Part shown: piece after piece, positions 9,001 through 17,645 of the stretch
Layout of the letters: every line of letters begins with the position of its first letter
Numbering within the stretch: position 1 is the first letter of the stretch
Assembly: GCA_024231855.1 (NCBI GenBank)
Contig: JAAEQD010000013.1
Location: 1-64,000, forward strand
Length of the DNA stretch: 64,000 bases
Origin: Candidatus Zixiibacteriota bacterium
GTDB taxonomy: Bacteria; Zixibacteria; MSB-5A5; UBA10806; 4484-95
Reading direction: 5' to 3'
Made by a program: the position numbers and the translations under genes
Notes under the pieces: generated by a model
Database searches by the model: none
The model's input: the letters and a program-made list of their open reading frames with translations, nothing else
What the model was told of the DNA's origin: nothing

Positions 9001-9558
9001 TTAAATTTCCATTACCTCCTGCTCTTTGAGCTTGATGATTTCGGAAATCTGTTCGGTATGTTTATCGGTAAAATCCTGAACCTGCTTCTGAGCGGTTTTC
9101 AATTCATCCTTAGTAATTTCGGAGTCTTTTTCGGCTTTTTTCAATTTTTCGTTGGCATCACGACGGATATTTCTGATTGCGATTTTGCCATCCTCACCAA
9201 GCTTTTTAACGAGGCGGCCCATTTCCAGGCGGCGCTCCTCATTTAAGGGGGGTATCGGCAGTCTAACCAGGTTACCTTCGGCTATGGGATTCAGGCCGAG
9301 ATCGGCTTTCTGGATAGCTTTCACGATTTCAGGGATAATCGTTTGCTCCCATGGCTGAATAACCAGCATTCTGGGATCCGGAGTGCCAATTGAAGCCAAT
9401 TGATTTAAAGCCGTTGCCGTGCCATAATAATCGACTTTGATCCCATCGAGCATTTTAGGGGTTGCTTTGCCGGTCCTGACTCCGGTCATCTCCCGATTAA
9501 CCGCTTCAAGAGCCTTGTCCATCCTGTCTTCGGTGTCCTTGTACAATTCCTTTAACAT
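9001..9558 (-). CDS. frr: Ribosome recycling factor
   Basis: Splits post-termination ribosomes together with EF-G. I choose the ATG at 9558 over the GTG at 9564, because GAGG (9566-9569) is then 7 nt away; this gives 185 aa, the length of E. coli RRF. Sequence hallmarks are 'NREMTGVRTGKATPKMLD', 'VIQPWEQTIIPEIVKAIQKA', and 'GLNPIAEGNLVRLPIPPLNEE'-like core (shown here only in part), followed by the long C-terminal helix 'ERRLEMGRLVKKLGEDGKIA'. It lies 9 bp downstream of pyrH in the standard order. Confidence 0.97.
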   Translation of the reverse strand: MLKELYKDTEDRMDKALEAVNREMTGVRTGKATPKMLDGIKVDYYGTATALNQLASIGTPDPRMLVIQPWEQTIIPEIVKAIQKADLGLNPIAEGNLVRLPIPPLNEERRLEMGRLVKKLGEDGKIAIRNIRRDANEKLKKAEKDSEITKDELKTAQKQVQDFTDKHTEQISEIIKLKEQEVMEI

Positions 9559-9567
9559 AACCACACC

Positions 9568-10320
9568 TCAACTTACTATAGTACCAATTTTTTTGCCGAG
9601 AATTATATTTTTCAGATTATCTTTCTGGTATAAATTAAAAACCACTATTGGAATATTATTATCGCGACAAAGTGACGCGGCGGAGGAATCCATAACCCGG
9701 AGATTCTTCTCGATAACAGCCGAGTGAGTTAGCTCATCGAATAGTACGGCATCATGATTGGTAGCCGGATCGCTATCGTAAACGCCATCGACTTTAGTCC
9801 CCTTGATAAGCACCTCAGCGTCGATTTCAGCCGCCCTTAATGCCGCGGCGGTATCGGTAGTGAAATATGGATTTCCCGTACCTCCGGCGAAGATCACGAT
9901 TCGATCTTTTTCCATATGACGAATGGCCCGACGGCGGATAAAAGGTTCGCAGACTTTGGGCATTTCGATCGCCGACATTACCCGGGTAACATAACCCATT
10001 CGTTCGAGATAATCCTGAAGGGCCAGGGCATTTATAACAGTCGCCAGCATGCCCATAAAATCGGCGCCAACTCTATCCATTCCGGCGGCAGCGGCAGTTA
10101 AGCCACGGAAAATATTTCCGCCACCGACTACCAGGCCGACTTCAACATCAATATCTCTGATATCCGCAACCTGACGACAAACCTGATTGATCATTTTATC
10201 ATCAAGGCCAGCTTCGCGGTCACCCATCAAAACTTCACCGGACAGTTTTAGAAGCACCCGCTTATATTTAATACCGGGCTTCTTTGATGAACCGGATATG
10301 GATTTTTCATCATCAGGCAT
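9568..10320 (-). CDS. pyrH: UMP kinase
   Basis: Phosphorylates UMP to UDP, 250 aa. The amino-acid-kinase fold is clear from 'YKRVLLKLSGEVLMG', 'VVGGGNIFRG', 'FAGGTGNPYFTTDTAAALRA' and 'VLIKGTKVDGVYDSDP'. The ATG at 10320 is preferred over one 9 codons upstream: GGAG stands 6 nt before it and it begins just after the tsf stop. About 20 residues ahead of the kinase core are low-complexity and rich in Ser, Asp and Lys; I cannot assign a role to this extension. Part of rpsB-tsf-pyrH-frr. Confidence 0.97.
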   Translation of the reverse strand: MPDDEKSISGSSKKPGIKYKRVLLKLSGEVLMGDREAGLDDKMINQVCRQVADIRDIDVEVGLVVGGGNIFRGLTAAAAGMDRVGADFMGMLATVINALALQDYLERMGYVTRVMSAIEMPKVCEPFIRRRAIRHMEKDRIVIFAGGTGNPYFTTDTAAALRAAEIDAEVLIKGTKVDGVYDSDPATNHDAVLFDELTHSAVIEKNLRVMDSSAASLCRDNNIPIVVFNLYQKDNLKNIILGKKIGTIVS

Positions 10321-10321
10321 A

Positions 10322-10915
10322 CTATTCTCCGAGACGGAATCTGACAAATCGCTTAATGCTCATATTTTCACCGAGTTTGGCAATGGCGTCGGTGAGTATA
10401 TCCTTAACGGTTTTATCCGTATCTTTAATGAACGCCTGCTCAAGCAATACTACTTCAGAATAGTATTTATCTATTTTACCATCAACGATTTTATCGACTA
10501 TCTTTTCGGGCTTCCCGTCGTTTAAAGCCTGGGTTCTGAAAATCTCACGTTCGGCTTCAATCTGTTCCTGGCTGAGATCTTCCCTGTCGACTACCAATGG
10601 AGCAGCGGCAGCGATTTGCATAGCGATATCTTTGCATAGGCCTTTGAAATCATCCGTGCGAGCTACGAAATCGGTTTCGCAATTGACCTCGACCAGAACA
10701 CCAAGTTTATCACCGGGATGTATATATGACGAGATATTTCCTTCTTTGGCCACCCGGCCCGCTCTTTTGGCTGCTTTGGCCAAGCCCTGTTCGCGTAAGT
10801 TAGTTACGGCCTTGTCCATATCGCCATCGGCATCCGAAAGAGCCTTCTTGCAATCCATCATACCAACGCCGGTTTTTTCGCGTAGCTCTTTAACCATGAC
10901 TGCAGTGATATTCAT
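10322..10915 (-). CDS. tsf: Translation elongation factor Ts
   Basis: Guanine-nucleotide exchange factor for EF-Tu. At 197 aa it is the short form of the family (Thermus-like; E. coli EF-Ts has 283). The N-terminal UBA-like domain contains 'REKTGVGMMDCKKAL', and the core has 'VEVNCETDFVAR', both in contact with EF-Tu. The second core subdomain is lacking, as expected for the short type. It follows rpsB with an 18-bp gap and directly precedes pyrH. Confidence 0.97.
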   Translation of the reverse strand: MNITAVMVKELREKTGVGMMDCKKALSDADGDMDKAVTNLREQGLAKAAKRAGRVAKEGNISSYIHPGDKLGVLVEVNCETDFVARTDDFKGLCKDIAMQIAAAAPLVVDREDLSQEQIEAEREIFRTQALNDGKPEKIVDKIVDGKIDKYYSEVVLLEQAFIKDTDKTVKDILTDAIAKLGENMSIKRFVRFRLGE

Positions 10916-10933
10916 TTATTCTTCCTCCGCACG

Positions 10934-11698
10934 CTATTTAGCTTCTTTGGGTGTTTGGTCTTTTGCCTGTTTCTTCTCCGGTTTGGCTTTCTGCTCATCG
11001 TCCGCACTCCGGTCAGCCGATGCTTTTGCTTCCAGAATAGTGTCGGATAAAGCTTTCATAATTACACTTATCGATTTAATAGCGTCATCATTAGCCGCAA
11101 TCGGATAGTCAATAGGGTCCGGATCGGTATTAGTATCTATAATCGCGATCACCGGGATATTCAGCTTATTAGCTTCAGCCACGGCGATTTTTTCTTTCTT
11201 GGCATCGACAACAATCAAGACTGCCGGTAATTTGTACATATTCTTAATACCGCTTAGGAACTTCTCCAGGCGGGTTCTTTCTTTTTCGAGCTGCAAAGAT
11301 TCCTTTTTGGTGATATTACTGTAATGACCTTCTTCTTTCATTTTTTCCAAAGTTTTAAGTCTTTTAATATTTCCTTTAATCGTTTGGAAATTAGTCATCG
11401 TACCACCGAGCCAGCGTTCTGTTATGAAGTACTGGTCGCATCTACGAGCTTCGTCTTTAATCACGACCTTAGCCTGTTTCTTTGTCCCGACAAACAGGAT
11501 TTTCTCTTCGGCCAGGGCAACTTCCCGAAGCTTGGAACAAGCTCGCTGTACCGAAAGAAGAGTTTTCTTAAGATCGATGATATAGATACCATTTCTGGCG
11601 GTGAAGATATACTTTTTCATTTTCGGATTCCAGCGCCTGGTCTGATGCCCGAAATGCACGCCCGCTTCCAGCAGGTCTTTAATATCGACTTGTGACAT
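10934..11698 (-). CDS. rpsB: 30S ribosomal protein S2
   Basis: Small-subunit protein, 254 aa. Typical stretches are '[19 protein letters not shown]', 'FVGTKKQA', '[10 protein letters not shown]' and '[20 protein letters not shown]'. The final 30 residues are a charged Lys/Ala/Glu tail ('[17 protein letters not shown]'), variable in this family. A GGAGTAAT precedes the ATG. The 112-bp gap to rpsI holds a GC-rich hairpin (11752-11778) that could be a leader element. Confidence 0.98.
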   Translation of the reverse strand: MSQVDIKDLLEAGVHFGHQTRRWNPKMKKYIFTARNGIYIIDLKKTLLSVQRACSKLREVALAEEKILFVGTKKQAKVVIKDEARRCDQYFITERWLGGTMTNFQTIKGNIKRLKTLEKMKEEGHYSNITKKESLQLEKERTRLEKFLSGIKNMYKLPAVLIVVDAKKEKIAVAEANKLNIPVIAIIDTNTDPDPIDYPIAANDDAIKSISVIMKALSDTILEAKASADRSADDEQKAKPEKKQAKDQTPKEAK

Positions 11699-11751
11699 TA
11701 ATATTACTCCTATGGTTGGTTTGGTTTTAATCCTCCACCGACATCATCCCC

Positions 11752-11778
11752 TGGCGGCCCCTTTCGGGGACCCCGCCA
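11752..11778 (-). promoter_or_regulatory. GC-rich hairpin in the rpsI-rpsB gap (possible rpsB leader)
   Basis: TGGCGG (11752-11757) pairs with CCGCCA (11773-11778) and CCCC (11758-11761) with GGGG (11766-11769) around a TTTC loop; three bases bulge on one side. No T run follows it on the minus strand, so it is not a plain terminator. An rpsB autoregulatory leader or a dispersed palindrome are both possible. Confidence 0.45.
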
Positions 11779-11810
11779 TCAGTCCGCCGGTGTGCGTTAT
11801 CAAATTAATT

Positions 11811-12203
11811 TTAGCGTTTAGAGAATTGGAAACGCTTACGAGCCTTGGCCTGGCCATATTTTTTGCGTTCGACCATACGGGCATCACGAGTTAAGAAGCC
11901 CTGTTTTTTCAAAGCCGCTCTGAGCGTGGCATCATATTTAACCAGAGCCCTGGTTAATCCCAAACGCAAAGCGCCGGCTTGTCCCGAAAGACCGCCACCT
12001 TTGACCTTGGCAATCACATCGATTTTGCCCATCAGCTTCGTCTCTTCAAGCGGAGCCATGACATGAGTAACGAGATTCTGGCGGCATAGATATTGAAGCA
12101 TCTCGCGTCCGTTAACCAGAACCTTACCCGTACCCGACTTGATTCGGATCTGAGCTATGGCCGTCTTGCGTGTTCCTTTTGCCAGGAAATATTCGTTAGC
12201 CAA
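11811..12203 (-). CDS. rpsI: 30S ribosomal protein S9
   Basis: Small-subunit protein, 130 aa. The conserved core 'VKGGGLSGQAGALRLGLTRAL' spans about residues 69-89 (given in part), and the basic C terminus ends 'QFSKR', the SKR tail that reaches the P-site tRNA. It follows rplM after 14 bp, the near-universal rplM-rpsI pair. Confidence 0.98.
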   Translation of the reverse strand: MANEYFLAKGTRKTAIAQIRIKSGTGKVLVNGREMLQYLCRQNLVTHVMAPLEETKLMGKIDVIAKVKGGGLSGQAGALRLGLTRALVKYDATLRAALKKQGFLTRDARMVERKKYGQAKARKRFQFSKR

Positions 12204-12217
12204 AATTCCTCCGTTTA

Positions 12218-12646
12218 CTAGATATCAAACGCTTCCGGTTTTTGAGCCAGATGCGGATGTTTTTCCCCGGCATATACGAATAATCTCTTGTTGAGCTTTC
12301 TGCCGAGCCGATTTTTGGGAAGCATCCCTCTTACCGCCTTTTGGATTACACGTTCCGGGTAAGTAGCAATCAGTTTCTCGAAACCTACCGACCTTAAACC
12401 ACCGGGATAACCGGTGTGCCAGTAATATTGTTTCATCTTCGATTTCTTGCCTGTCAGTTTGACTTTTTCGGCATTTATCACTACCACCGAAGAACCTAAA
12501 TCGAAATAGGGTGTAAACAGTGGACTGTCTTTACCCCTGATCCTTTTGGCGATTTCCGACGCCAAACGTCCCAAAACCTTGCCGCTGGCATCGATAACAT
12601 ACCATTTGCGGTCATGTTCCGCCGGCTTAGGTACAAACGTTTTCAT
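12218..12646 (-). CDS. rplM: 50S ribosomal protein L13
   Basis: Large-subunit protein, 142 aa, full length. Recognisable are '[20 protein letters not shown]', '[14 protein letters not shown]', '[13 protein letters not shown]' and '[13 protein letters not shown]'. It is the first gene of the ribosomal block; a possible promoter lies at 12722-12749. Confidence 0.98.
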   Translation of the reverse strand: MKTFVPKPAEHDRKWYVIDASGKVLGRLASEIAKRIRGKDSPLFTPYFDLGSSVVVINAEKVKLTGKKSKMKQYYWHTGYPGGLRSVGFEKLIATYPERVIQKAVRGMLPKNRLGRKLNKRLFVYAGEKHPHLAQKPEAFDI

Positions 12647-12721
12647 CGAATCTCCTTATTAAAAGTAACCATTATTTTCACAGCCAGTAAAAAGGCGTCG
12701 CCCATTTACTACAAACCACCT

Positions 12722-12749
12722 AATTTAACCGCCAATTTACTATTGTCAA
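12722..12749 (-). promoter_or_regulatory. Possible promoter of rplM-rpsI
   Basis: TTGACA on the minus strand (12744-12749), 16-bp spacer and TAAATT (12722-12727). The -10 box is weak (4 of 6), but it is the only such pair in the 213-bp gap upstream of rplM. Confidence 0.4.
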
Positions 12750-12859
12750 GTGTTTTATCAACTTTTTAGGTATCGGCATGATATAATTTTTATAAAGAAA
12801 TCGATGAATAAATGCCGCAATTTATGGCCAGCGGTGGATAATTCACCGATTTACTCCCT

Positions 12860-13843
12860 TTACACAGGTCTTATGGTCTCCTTTTCGGTAATTATCGCGG
12901 TTACTAATTCGTGAGGTGTCACATCAAAGGCCGGATTAAAGACATTAACTCCTTTTGGGGCAATTACCTGACCCTTAACTGCAGTGATCTCCTTATCGGC
13001 TCTATTCTCGATAATAATCGATTGTCCATTTGGGCATTCGAAATCGAATGTTGATGACGGTGCGGCTACATAAAAAGGAATCTTATGATATTGACATAAT
13101 ACAGCCAGGTTATAAGTACCTATCTTGTTGGCAACATCGTAGTTAGCGGCTATTCTGTCGGCCCCGGTGATCACGCAATCGACGCAGTTATTGCCGATTA
13201 ACGAGGCCGCCATATTATCGCAAATAAGCGTATGAGGTACTCCGGCCCGGCCCAGTTCCCAGGCGGTAAGACGGGCGCCTTGTAAGATTGGCCGTGTTTC
13301 ATCTACCCAGACAGAGATATTTTTACCGCCGAATTTCGCGGTGTATATAACAGCCAGCGCTGTCCCGATTCCACCGGTGGCCAGAGCGCCGGCATTGCAA
13401 TGAGTCAGAATACGACAATCATCTTTAATCAGCTTGTCACCGTTTTTGCCCATTCGGCGGCACATCTCCGCGTCCTCATTATGTATAGCGATAGCTTCCT
13501 GTTCGAGGGCTTCGGGACCACCGGCCTCAGTAGAAGTTAACTTCATCATCCGCTCGACAGCCCAGGCCAGGTTTACGGCTGTGGGCCGGGCATTTTTCAA
13601 TACGTTAGCTGTTTGTTCGAGATTTTCGCCTTTTTTCGCTGCCAGGGCGATCCCATACGCGGCCGTGCAGCCGATTGCCGGAGCGCCACGGACCACCAAT
13701 TTCTTTATCGCTTGAACGAAATCATTGGTTTCACGGCATTCAATGTACTCCAGTTTATCTGGCAGTAAGGTCTGGTCAATAAGCTTTAGATGATTGGAAT
13801 GCCACTCTAATGTCTTGAAATTTAATTTTTCCTCTATTGACAT
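12860..13843 (-). CDS. mtnA: S-methyl-5-thioribose-1-phosphate isomerase
   Basis: Methionine-salvage enzyme converting methylthioribose-1-phosphate to methylthioribulose-1-phosphate, 327 aa. The eIF2B-like fold signature is complete: 'VRGAPAIGCTAAYG' (near residue 52), 'ILTHCNAGALATGGIGTALA' with the catalytic Cys, and 'VITGADRIAANYDVANKIGT' with the catalytic Asp. No other methionine-salvage gene is nearby. An AGAGGATT ribosome site precedes the ATG. Related e2B-like aldose-phosphate isomerases share the fold, but the Cys/Asp context fits MtnA. Confidence 0.93.
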   Translation of the reverse strand: MSIEEKLNFKTLEWHSNHLKLIDQTLLPDKLEYIECRETNDFVQAIKKLVVRGAPAIGCTAAYGIALAAKKGENLEQTANVLKNARPTAVNLAWAVERMMKLTSTEAGGPEALEQEAIAIHNEDAEMCRRMGKNGDKLIKDDCRILTHCNAGALATGGIGTALAVIYTAKFGGKNISVWVDETRPILQGARLTAWELGRAGVPHTLICDNMAASLIGNNCVDCVITGADRIAANYDVANKIGTYNLAVLCQYHKIPFYVAAPSSTFDFECPNGQSIIIENRADKEITAVKGQVIAPKGVNVFNPAFDVTPHELVTAIITEKETIRPV

Positions 13844-13944
13844 AATTTCAATCCTCTATTTAATGTTATGTGTTAACTAATAAGTATTATATTATATATT
13901 ACAGCTGGTTACAACTATTGTTATAATAATTTCCCTTGTCTCTA

Positions 13945-14364
13945 TCATTCGCCTACCAGTTGCACGATCACTTTGCGGGTTCGTTGCTTGTTATCAAAAT
14001 CAGCCAGCACTATTTGTTGCCAGGTGCCAAGGATGAGCCGCGAATCCGAAAATGGTACGGTATGCGAGGTTTTCAATAGAAACGAACGCATATGAGAAAA
14101 CCCATTGCCATCATGCCAGGTTTCATCATGATGATACGATGTACCGGATGGCAGATATTTCTCGTAGAATTCGGGGATATCCTTAAGCAGACCCGGTTCA
14201 TATTCAAGCGTGCTTATGCCGGCAGTCGAGCCGGCCACCGCTACGCAGCAAATGCCATCCCTTAATCCCGATTTATCGAGACAACCAGCTACGGCGGAGG
14301 TTATGTCCTCAAGATGACAGTAGCCCCCGGATTCGACTGTGAAATTATACGATTTTACGGCCAT
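13945..14364 (-). CDS. YjbQ/UPF0047 family protein
   Basis: Small cytoplasmic protein, 139 aa. It shows the UPF0047 landmarks 'GSTAGISTLEYEPGL', 'YHHDETWHDGNGFSHMRSFL' with several His residues thought to bind metal, and 'LGTWQQIVLADFDN'. Members such as E. coli YjbQ have weak thiamine-phosphate synthase activity; the true role is unsettled. The start overlaps the region of the upstream gene's stop (TGATATG), so it is probably co-translated with the membrane protein. Confidence 0.9.
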   Translation of the reverse strand: MAVKSYNFTVESGGYCHLEDITSAVAGCLDKSGLRDGICCVAVAGSTAGISTLEYEPGLLKDIPEFYEKYLPSGTSYHHDETWHDGNGFSHMRSFLLKTSHTVPFSDSRLILGTWQQIVLADFDNKQRTRKVIVQLVGE

Positions 14365-14365
14365 A

Positions 14366-15466
14366 TCAAGTTCCTATCTTGTTTAATCTGTAATTCTCAA
14401 TCAATTTGATAACTCCAAGCGCGCTCAACAGGTAAATAATCGGCAGAGCGTCATAATACGATCTCCATTCACAGAATATCCCGAACATGAAGCCTAATAT
14501 AAGTGATATCGCGAAATAGCTCGTGGATATTCTCAGAAACGCCGGTTTTTCTCGCCATCTATAGACTGCCAATGCGATAACAAGTACGAACATAGGTAAA
14601 TTCAAACCATGCGGCACGGGGATCGGGATATAAAAAGGCGAAAATAAACCCTTCCCTATCGACTCGAATTGGAAATAATATGTAAGACGCGACATCTGCT
14701 GAATATTATGTATCAGATGCCATTCCACTATGCCGCCGGGATTTGATTGGAAAAGGAAATATAGCGAGAGCTTGATTATGAAAAAAATCGATATCTGCAT
14801 GACCAGCAATTTTAAAAACATCTGACGAGGAATTTTTGAATGGAAATAAAAAACGAAAATTACAGTCAGCATGACCGCTGTTTCTTTATTGAGCAATGCC
14901 ACTACAAAGATGATTATGAAGGCCGGCCAGCGCTCCCGATACATCATGAGTAAGCCCAGTGTGAATAGAAACAGATGAGAAAAATCATAAACGAAATTGC
15001 CATAATCGAAAAAAATCGGCATAACGGCTATCATCCCTAATGGCAGCAAGTCACAGGTCAGCCTGGAAAAAGCTTTAACTGATAGCGCCAGATATCGAAG
15101 TGTCAGCAGAAACAGGAATAAGGCAAACCAGTTGAGAATTATATAGGCAACACATCTATAACCATATAGACCAAGCCTTCTGGCTTTATCCTCACTTAAT
15201 CCCTGAAGGCCAGATTCAGTGATCTTTTCAACACGGTCCGCGGCAAGCTGATTGACTTTGTTTTCGATAAACGCGGGTGTTAAAAACTCGATAATCCTGA
15301 CTGTGGCGGGTATCAGGACCCGGTATTGAAAAGGCTTATGCCCCTCGAATTGGCTCATGGCGATGATACCGGCGCGCTCGCCGGCCAGCCCGGGTGATTT
15401 GACCATCGAGATAATGACCACCGCGGCGATCGCGTAGAGGATTGGGAAAAGCACGGTTTTGTAATT
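14366..15466 (-). CDS. Multi-spanning membrane protein, GT-C-like
   Basis: Integral membrane protein, 366 aa from the ATG at 15466, with about 9-10 hydrophobic segments. It has a long loop after TM1 (residues about 27-110) that contains 'PFQYRVLIPA', and a 'LLNKETA' motif between TM segments around residue 200. That motif recurs in GT-C-like membrane proteins. A TTG at 15505 could extend it by 13 residues; neither start has a good ribosome site. Function unknown; a polyprenyl-sugar transferase is a guess. Confidence 0.6.
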   Translation of the reverse strand, partial: NYKTVLFPILYAIAAVVIISMVKSPGLAGERAGIIAMSQFEGHKPFQYRVLIPATVRIIEFLTPAFIENKVNQLAADRVEKITESGLQGLSEDKARRLGLYGYRCVAYIILNWFALFLFLLTLRYLALSVKAFSRLTCDLLPLGMIAVMPIFFDYGNFVYDFSHLFLFTLGLLMMYRERWPAFIIIFVVALLNKETAVMLTVIFVFYFHSKIPRQMFLKLLVMQISIFFIIKLSLYFLFQSNPGGIVEWHLIHNIQQMSRLTYYFQFESIGKGLFSPFYIPIPVPHGLNLPMFVLVIALAVYRWREKPAFLRISTSYFAISLILGFMFGIFCEWRSYYDALPIIYLLSALGVIKLIENYRLNKIGT

Positions 15467-15512
15467 CATGGGGGTAACTATATGATATCTGTTGAGATTG
15501 TTCAAATGAATT

Positions 15513-15536
15513 CCGCCAGGTACGGAGACCTGGCGG
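15513..15536. repeat. REP-like palindrome, loop ACGGAG
   Basis: CCGCCAGGT (15513-15521) and ACCTGGCGG (15528-15536) form a perfect 9-bp stem around ACGGAG. The core GGTACGGAGACC closely resembles GGTACAGAGACC (50958-50969) and GGTCAGGAGACC (50925-50936). Confidence 0.6.
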
Positions 15537-15618
15537 CACAGCTTAATATGTTAAAATACTGCTTGTTCTTGAGCTAACCCGCAACAAGCTATGTGCACCG
15601 GGCAATATATTAGGAAAT

Positions 15619-16209
15619 TTATTTATTAAACACGCTATTCAAGTGTTGCTTGAATCGTTTTAGATCATTTTCAACATCCGCGTTTTTAAGAACATCATGA
15701 CAGGCAAATGACGGCAATGGCTCCATCCCAAAGAACTGATAATTTTTATGCAGCCACATAAATGCTCCATCGATTCCTCTGCCCTCAAAGAACTGGTCAG
15801 GGTCTTCTAATGCTTCAACCGGGGCGTTCCATGTCGTGGAAATCATATATTTCTTGCCCTGCATGAGTCCACCCGATCCGTACTTTTTGCTCAAGTCCGA
15901 ACGTGTTCGGCCATCATCCTTGCATAGCACTTCGCCGATACCCGCGGTATGTACTTCATCGATATATTTCTTGAAAATATAAGGCACGCTCATCCAATAA
16001 ACCGGAGTTTGCACGAATACGACCTCCGCCCATTTGTACTTCTCCAGCTCATCGGCGATATCATAACCTTTTTCCACAATAGTTGTTTTGATTTCATAGC
16101 CATTGCCGCTTAACAAATCTTTGGCGGCATCTATAAGAGTTTGGTTAAGTTTTCCTTCGGCAAAACCTTCATAACGTTGATGTGCGTTGATTAACAGTGC
16201 GTTTTTCAA
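15619..16209 (-). CDS. MdaB-like NAD(P)H:quinone oxidoreductase / flavodoxin-fold protein
   Basis: Flavodoxin-fold reductase, 196 aa. The N-terminal 'ALLINAHQRYEGFAEGKLNQ' and 'VFVQTPVYWMSVPYIFKKYI' are the FMN/FAD-binding stretches of the MdaB/NQO1-like family, and 'MISTTWNAP' and 'FEGRGIDG' match MdaB. Members reduce quinones by two electrons with NAD(P)H and protect from oxidative stress. It is a single-gene unit with an AGGAGGTC ribosome site; the intergenic space downstream holds a REP-like palindrome. Confidence 0.9.
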   Translation of the reverse strand: MKNALLINAHQRYEGFAEGKLNQTLIDAAKDLLSGNGYEIKTTIVEKGYDIADELEKYKWAEVVFVQTPVYWMSVPYIFKKYIDEVHTAGIGEVLCKDDGRTRSDLSKKYGSGGLMQGKKYMISTTWNAPVEALEDPDQFFEGRGIDGAFMWLHKNYQFFGMEPLPSFACHDVLKNADVENDLKRFKQHLNSVFNK

Positions 16210-16390
16210 AAAAGACCTCCTGTTTTGATTGTCATGTCGTGCTTCAGTATCTCCGCCAACTACAAAGTCCTGACAGTACGGTTAATTCATCGATCTAAGT
16301 ATATAGCATCTGTTGATATTGTTCAAGTGATTTGCCGGGGGTGGGATTAAAAGCGGGGATTTAATTCTGACAATACTGCATGAATACTAG

Positions 16391-16440
16391 CCAAACCGGA
16401 GTTTTGGGTACAAGCCGGTTCCCAAACGGAGTTTGGGAAC
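16391..16440. repeat. Pair of REP-like palindromes with GGAG loops
   Basis: GTTCCCAAA (16418-16426) and TTTGGGAAC (16432-16440) form a perfect 9-bp stem around CGGAG. Just upstream CCAAA (16391-16395) and TTTGG (16403-16407) flank another CGGAG. This looks like the widespread GTTCCCAAACTCC-type extragenic palindromes. It sits directly downstream of the nuclease gene. Confidence 0.65.
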
Positions 16441-16472
16441 GAGAAAAGCTGATGGTCTGCTTCATCGCCTTG

Positions 16473-17531
16473 CTAGGTATTTTCAATGGTGGCGCCAGGA
16501 TTCTTCAACTTACGTGCGGCGTCCCATATCATGGATTGTACTAATGTCTCGGCCCGTTCAAGTGTGCGTTGTTTTCGCTCAGGTACTTTGAGCAATTGCC
16601 GCTCGAGATGATGAAATTCAATTTTCACACTTCTACAAAAGAGTTTAAGTTGCACGGGATTATATTGGAGTTTATCCTTATCTTGAGGTTTATCTTTCCA
16701 AACGAGTTTAATCCAGAATTCGAGTTCTTTGCCAGGATTTTTGGCTTTTATTTCACCGATAGTCTGCTTAAACGATTGCGCATATTGATCAACCGTTAGA
16801 GAAATAGACGGGCCAGTAGAAGTGCCAAGGTCAGAAAAGTTTGTCCATTTTAATGAGATTCCTAAAAGTTCTCTAATTGCATCAACACAATTCTCAACGG
16901 TAAGTTCAGGCGAAAACGGAAACTCCAACTCAATCGGCGTTCTATTATTTTTAATTTTTAGTACCAAATCTCCCTTTGAAATCAGTCCAGCATACTGATC
17001 AACATACTTATCGAAATAACGTGCCTTACGGAAAGCTTCGATAACTTGCTCCTCAGTCACGGTTACACGATAATCAAACCTCTCTCTGACACGCTCGAAG
17101 TATTTTGAGCATAACTCATTCCAGTACTCTGGCCCAAGGAACTCAATCTTTTCAGAATCAATACCTAGAGAATTTCCCTCCGCCATGATATTCTTATAGG
17201 CACTGCCAGTATAGTTTGCGTTTGATGCAAAAGTGTAGCATTGCCACGGAATTTCATTTTTCACTTTCACAGCCGCTTTTAGCGACTTGACACTCTCCCC
17301 CGCTGATAGTGACCCAAAAGATCCACGCTCATCGCTCTTACATTGAATTGCTGTTTCCGCTTTTCTCCGCAGTATATCGATTCCGCAATCTGGTGCATTC
17401 AATCGCTGCAAGCCATCATTACCGTGTTCAGCGAACAACAAGTCGTAACATAAAGACTCCCATGCATTGCCAAACGATGTCTCTGGAGGCATTACTTTAA
17501 GGAACTCGGCTGAAAAATTATTATTCATCAT
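16473..17531 (-). CDS. PD-(D/E)XK nuclease-like protein (orphan, restriction-type fold)
   Basis: Predicted endonuclease, 352 aa. The N-terminal 110 residues have the restriction-endonuclease core: Glu25 in a first helix ('AWESLCYDLLF'), then 'DCGIDIL' (Asp52) and 'AIQCK' (Gln63, Lys65), that is D...QxK, as in Mrr/DUF-type nucleases. Residues about 150-340 are a helix-rich domain I do not recognise ('YDVDQYAGLI'-like start, later 'EFHHLERQLL'). No methyltransferase, helicase or ATPase gene is adjacent, so this is not a classical restriction-modification pair. A TATAAT box is near 17560 and ATG follows GGAG. Possibly a defence or DNA-repair factor; flanked by palindromes on the 3' side. Confidence 0.65.
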   Translation of the reverse strand: MMNNNFSAEFLKVMPPETSFGNAWESLCYDLLFAEHGNDGLQRLNAPDCGIDILRRKAETAIQCKSDERGSFGSLSAGESVKSLKAAVKVKNEIPWQCYTFASNANYTGSAYKNIMAEGNSLGIDSEKIEFLGPEYWNELCSKYFERVRERFDYRVTVTEEQVIEAFRKARYFDKYVDQYAGLISKGDLVLKIKNNRTPIELEFPFSPELTVENCVDAIRELLGISLKWTNFSDLGTSTGPSISLTVDQYAQSFKQTIGEIKAKNPGKELEFWIKLVWKDKPQDKDKLQYNPVQLKLFCRSVKIEFHHLERQLLKVPERKQRTLERAETLVQSMIWDAARKLKNPGATIENT

Positions 17532-17645
17532 TTCTCCTTCTGCCCAACTTATTATTATACAAACTTTCTATTTGATCGAAACGCATACAGTTTAACATAA
17601 ATTTGCATGCAACAAGTATGATATTATCTGCTTAAAGCAGTAATC

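Noticed and set aside
17603-17612. Perfect palindrome TTGCATGCAA near the nuclease promoter as an operator
   Set aside because: A 10-bp palindrome alone is likely by chance and no regulator is nearby.
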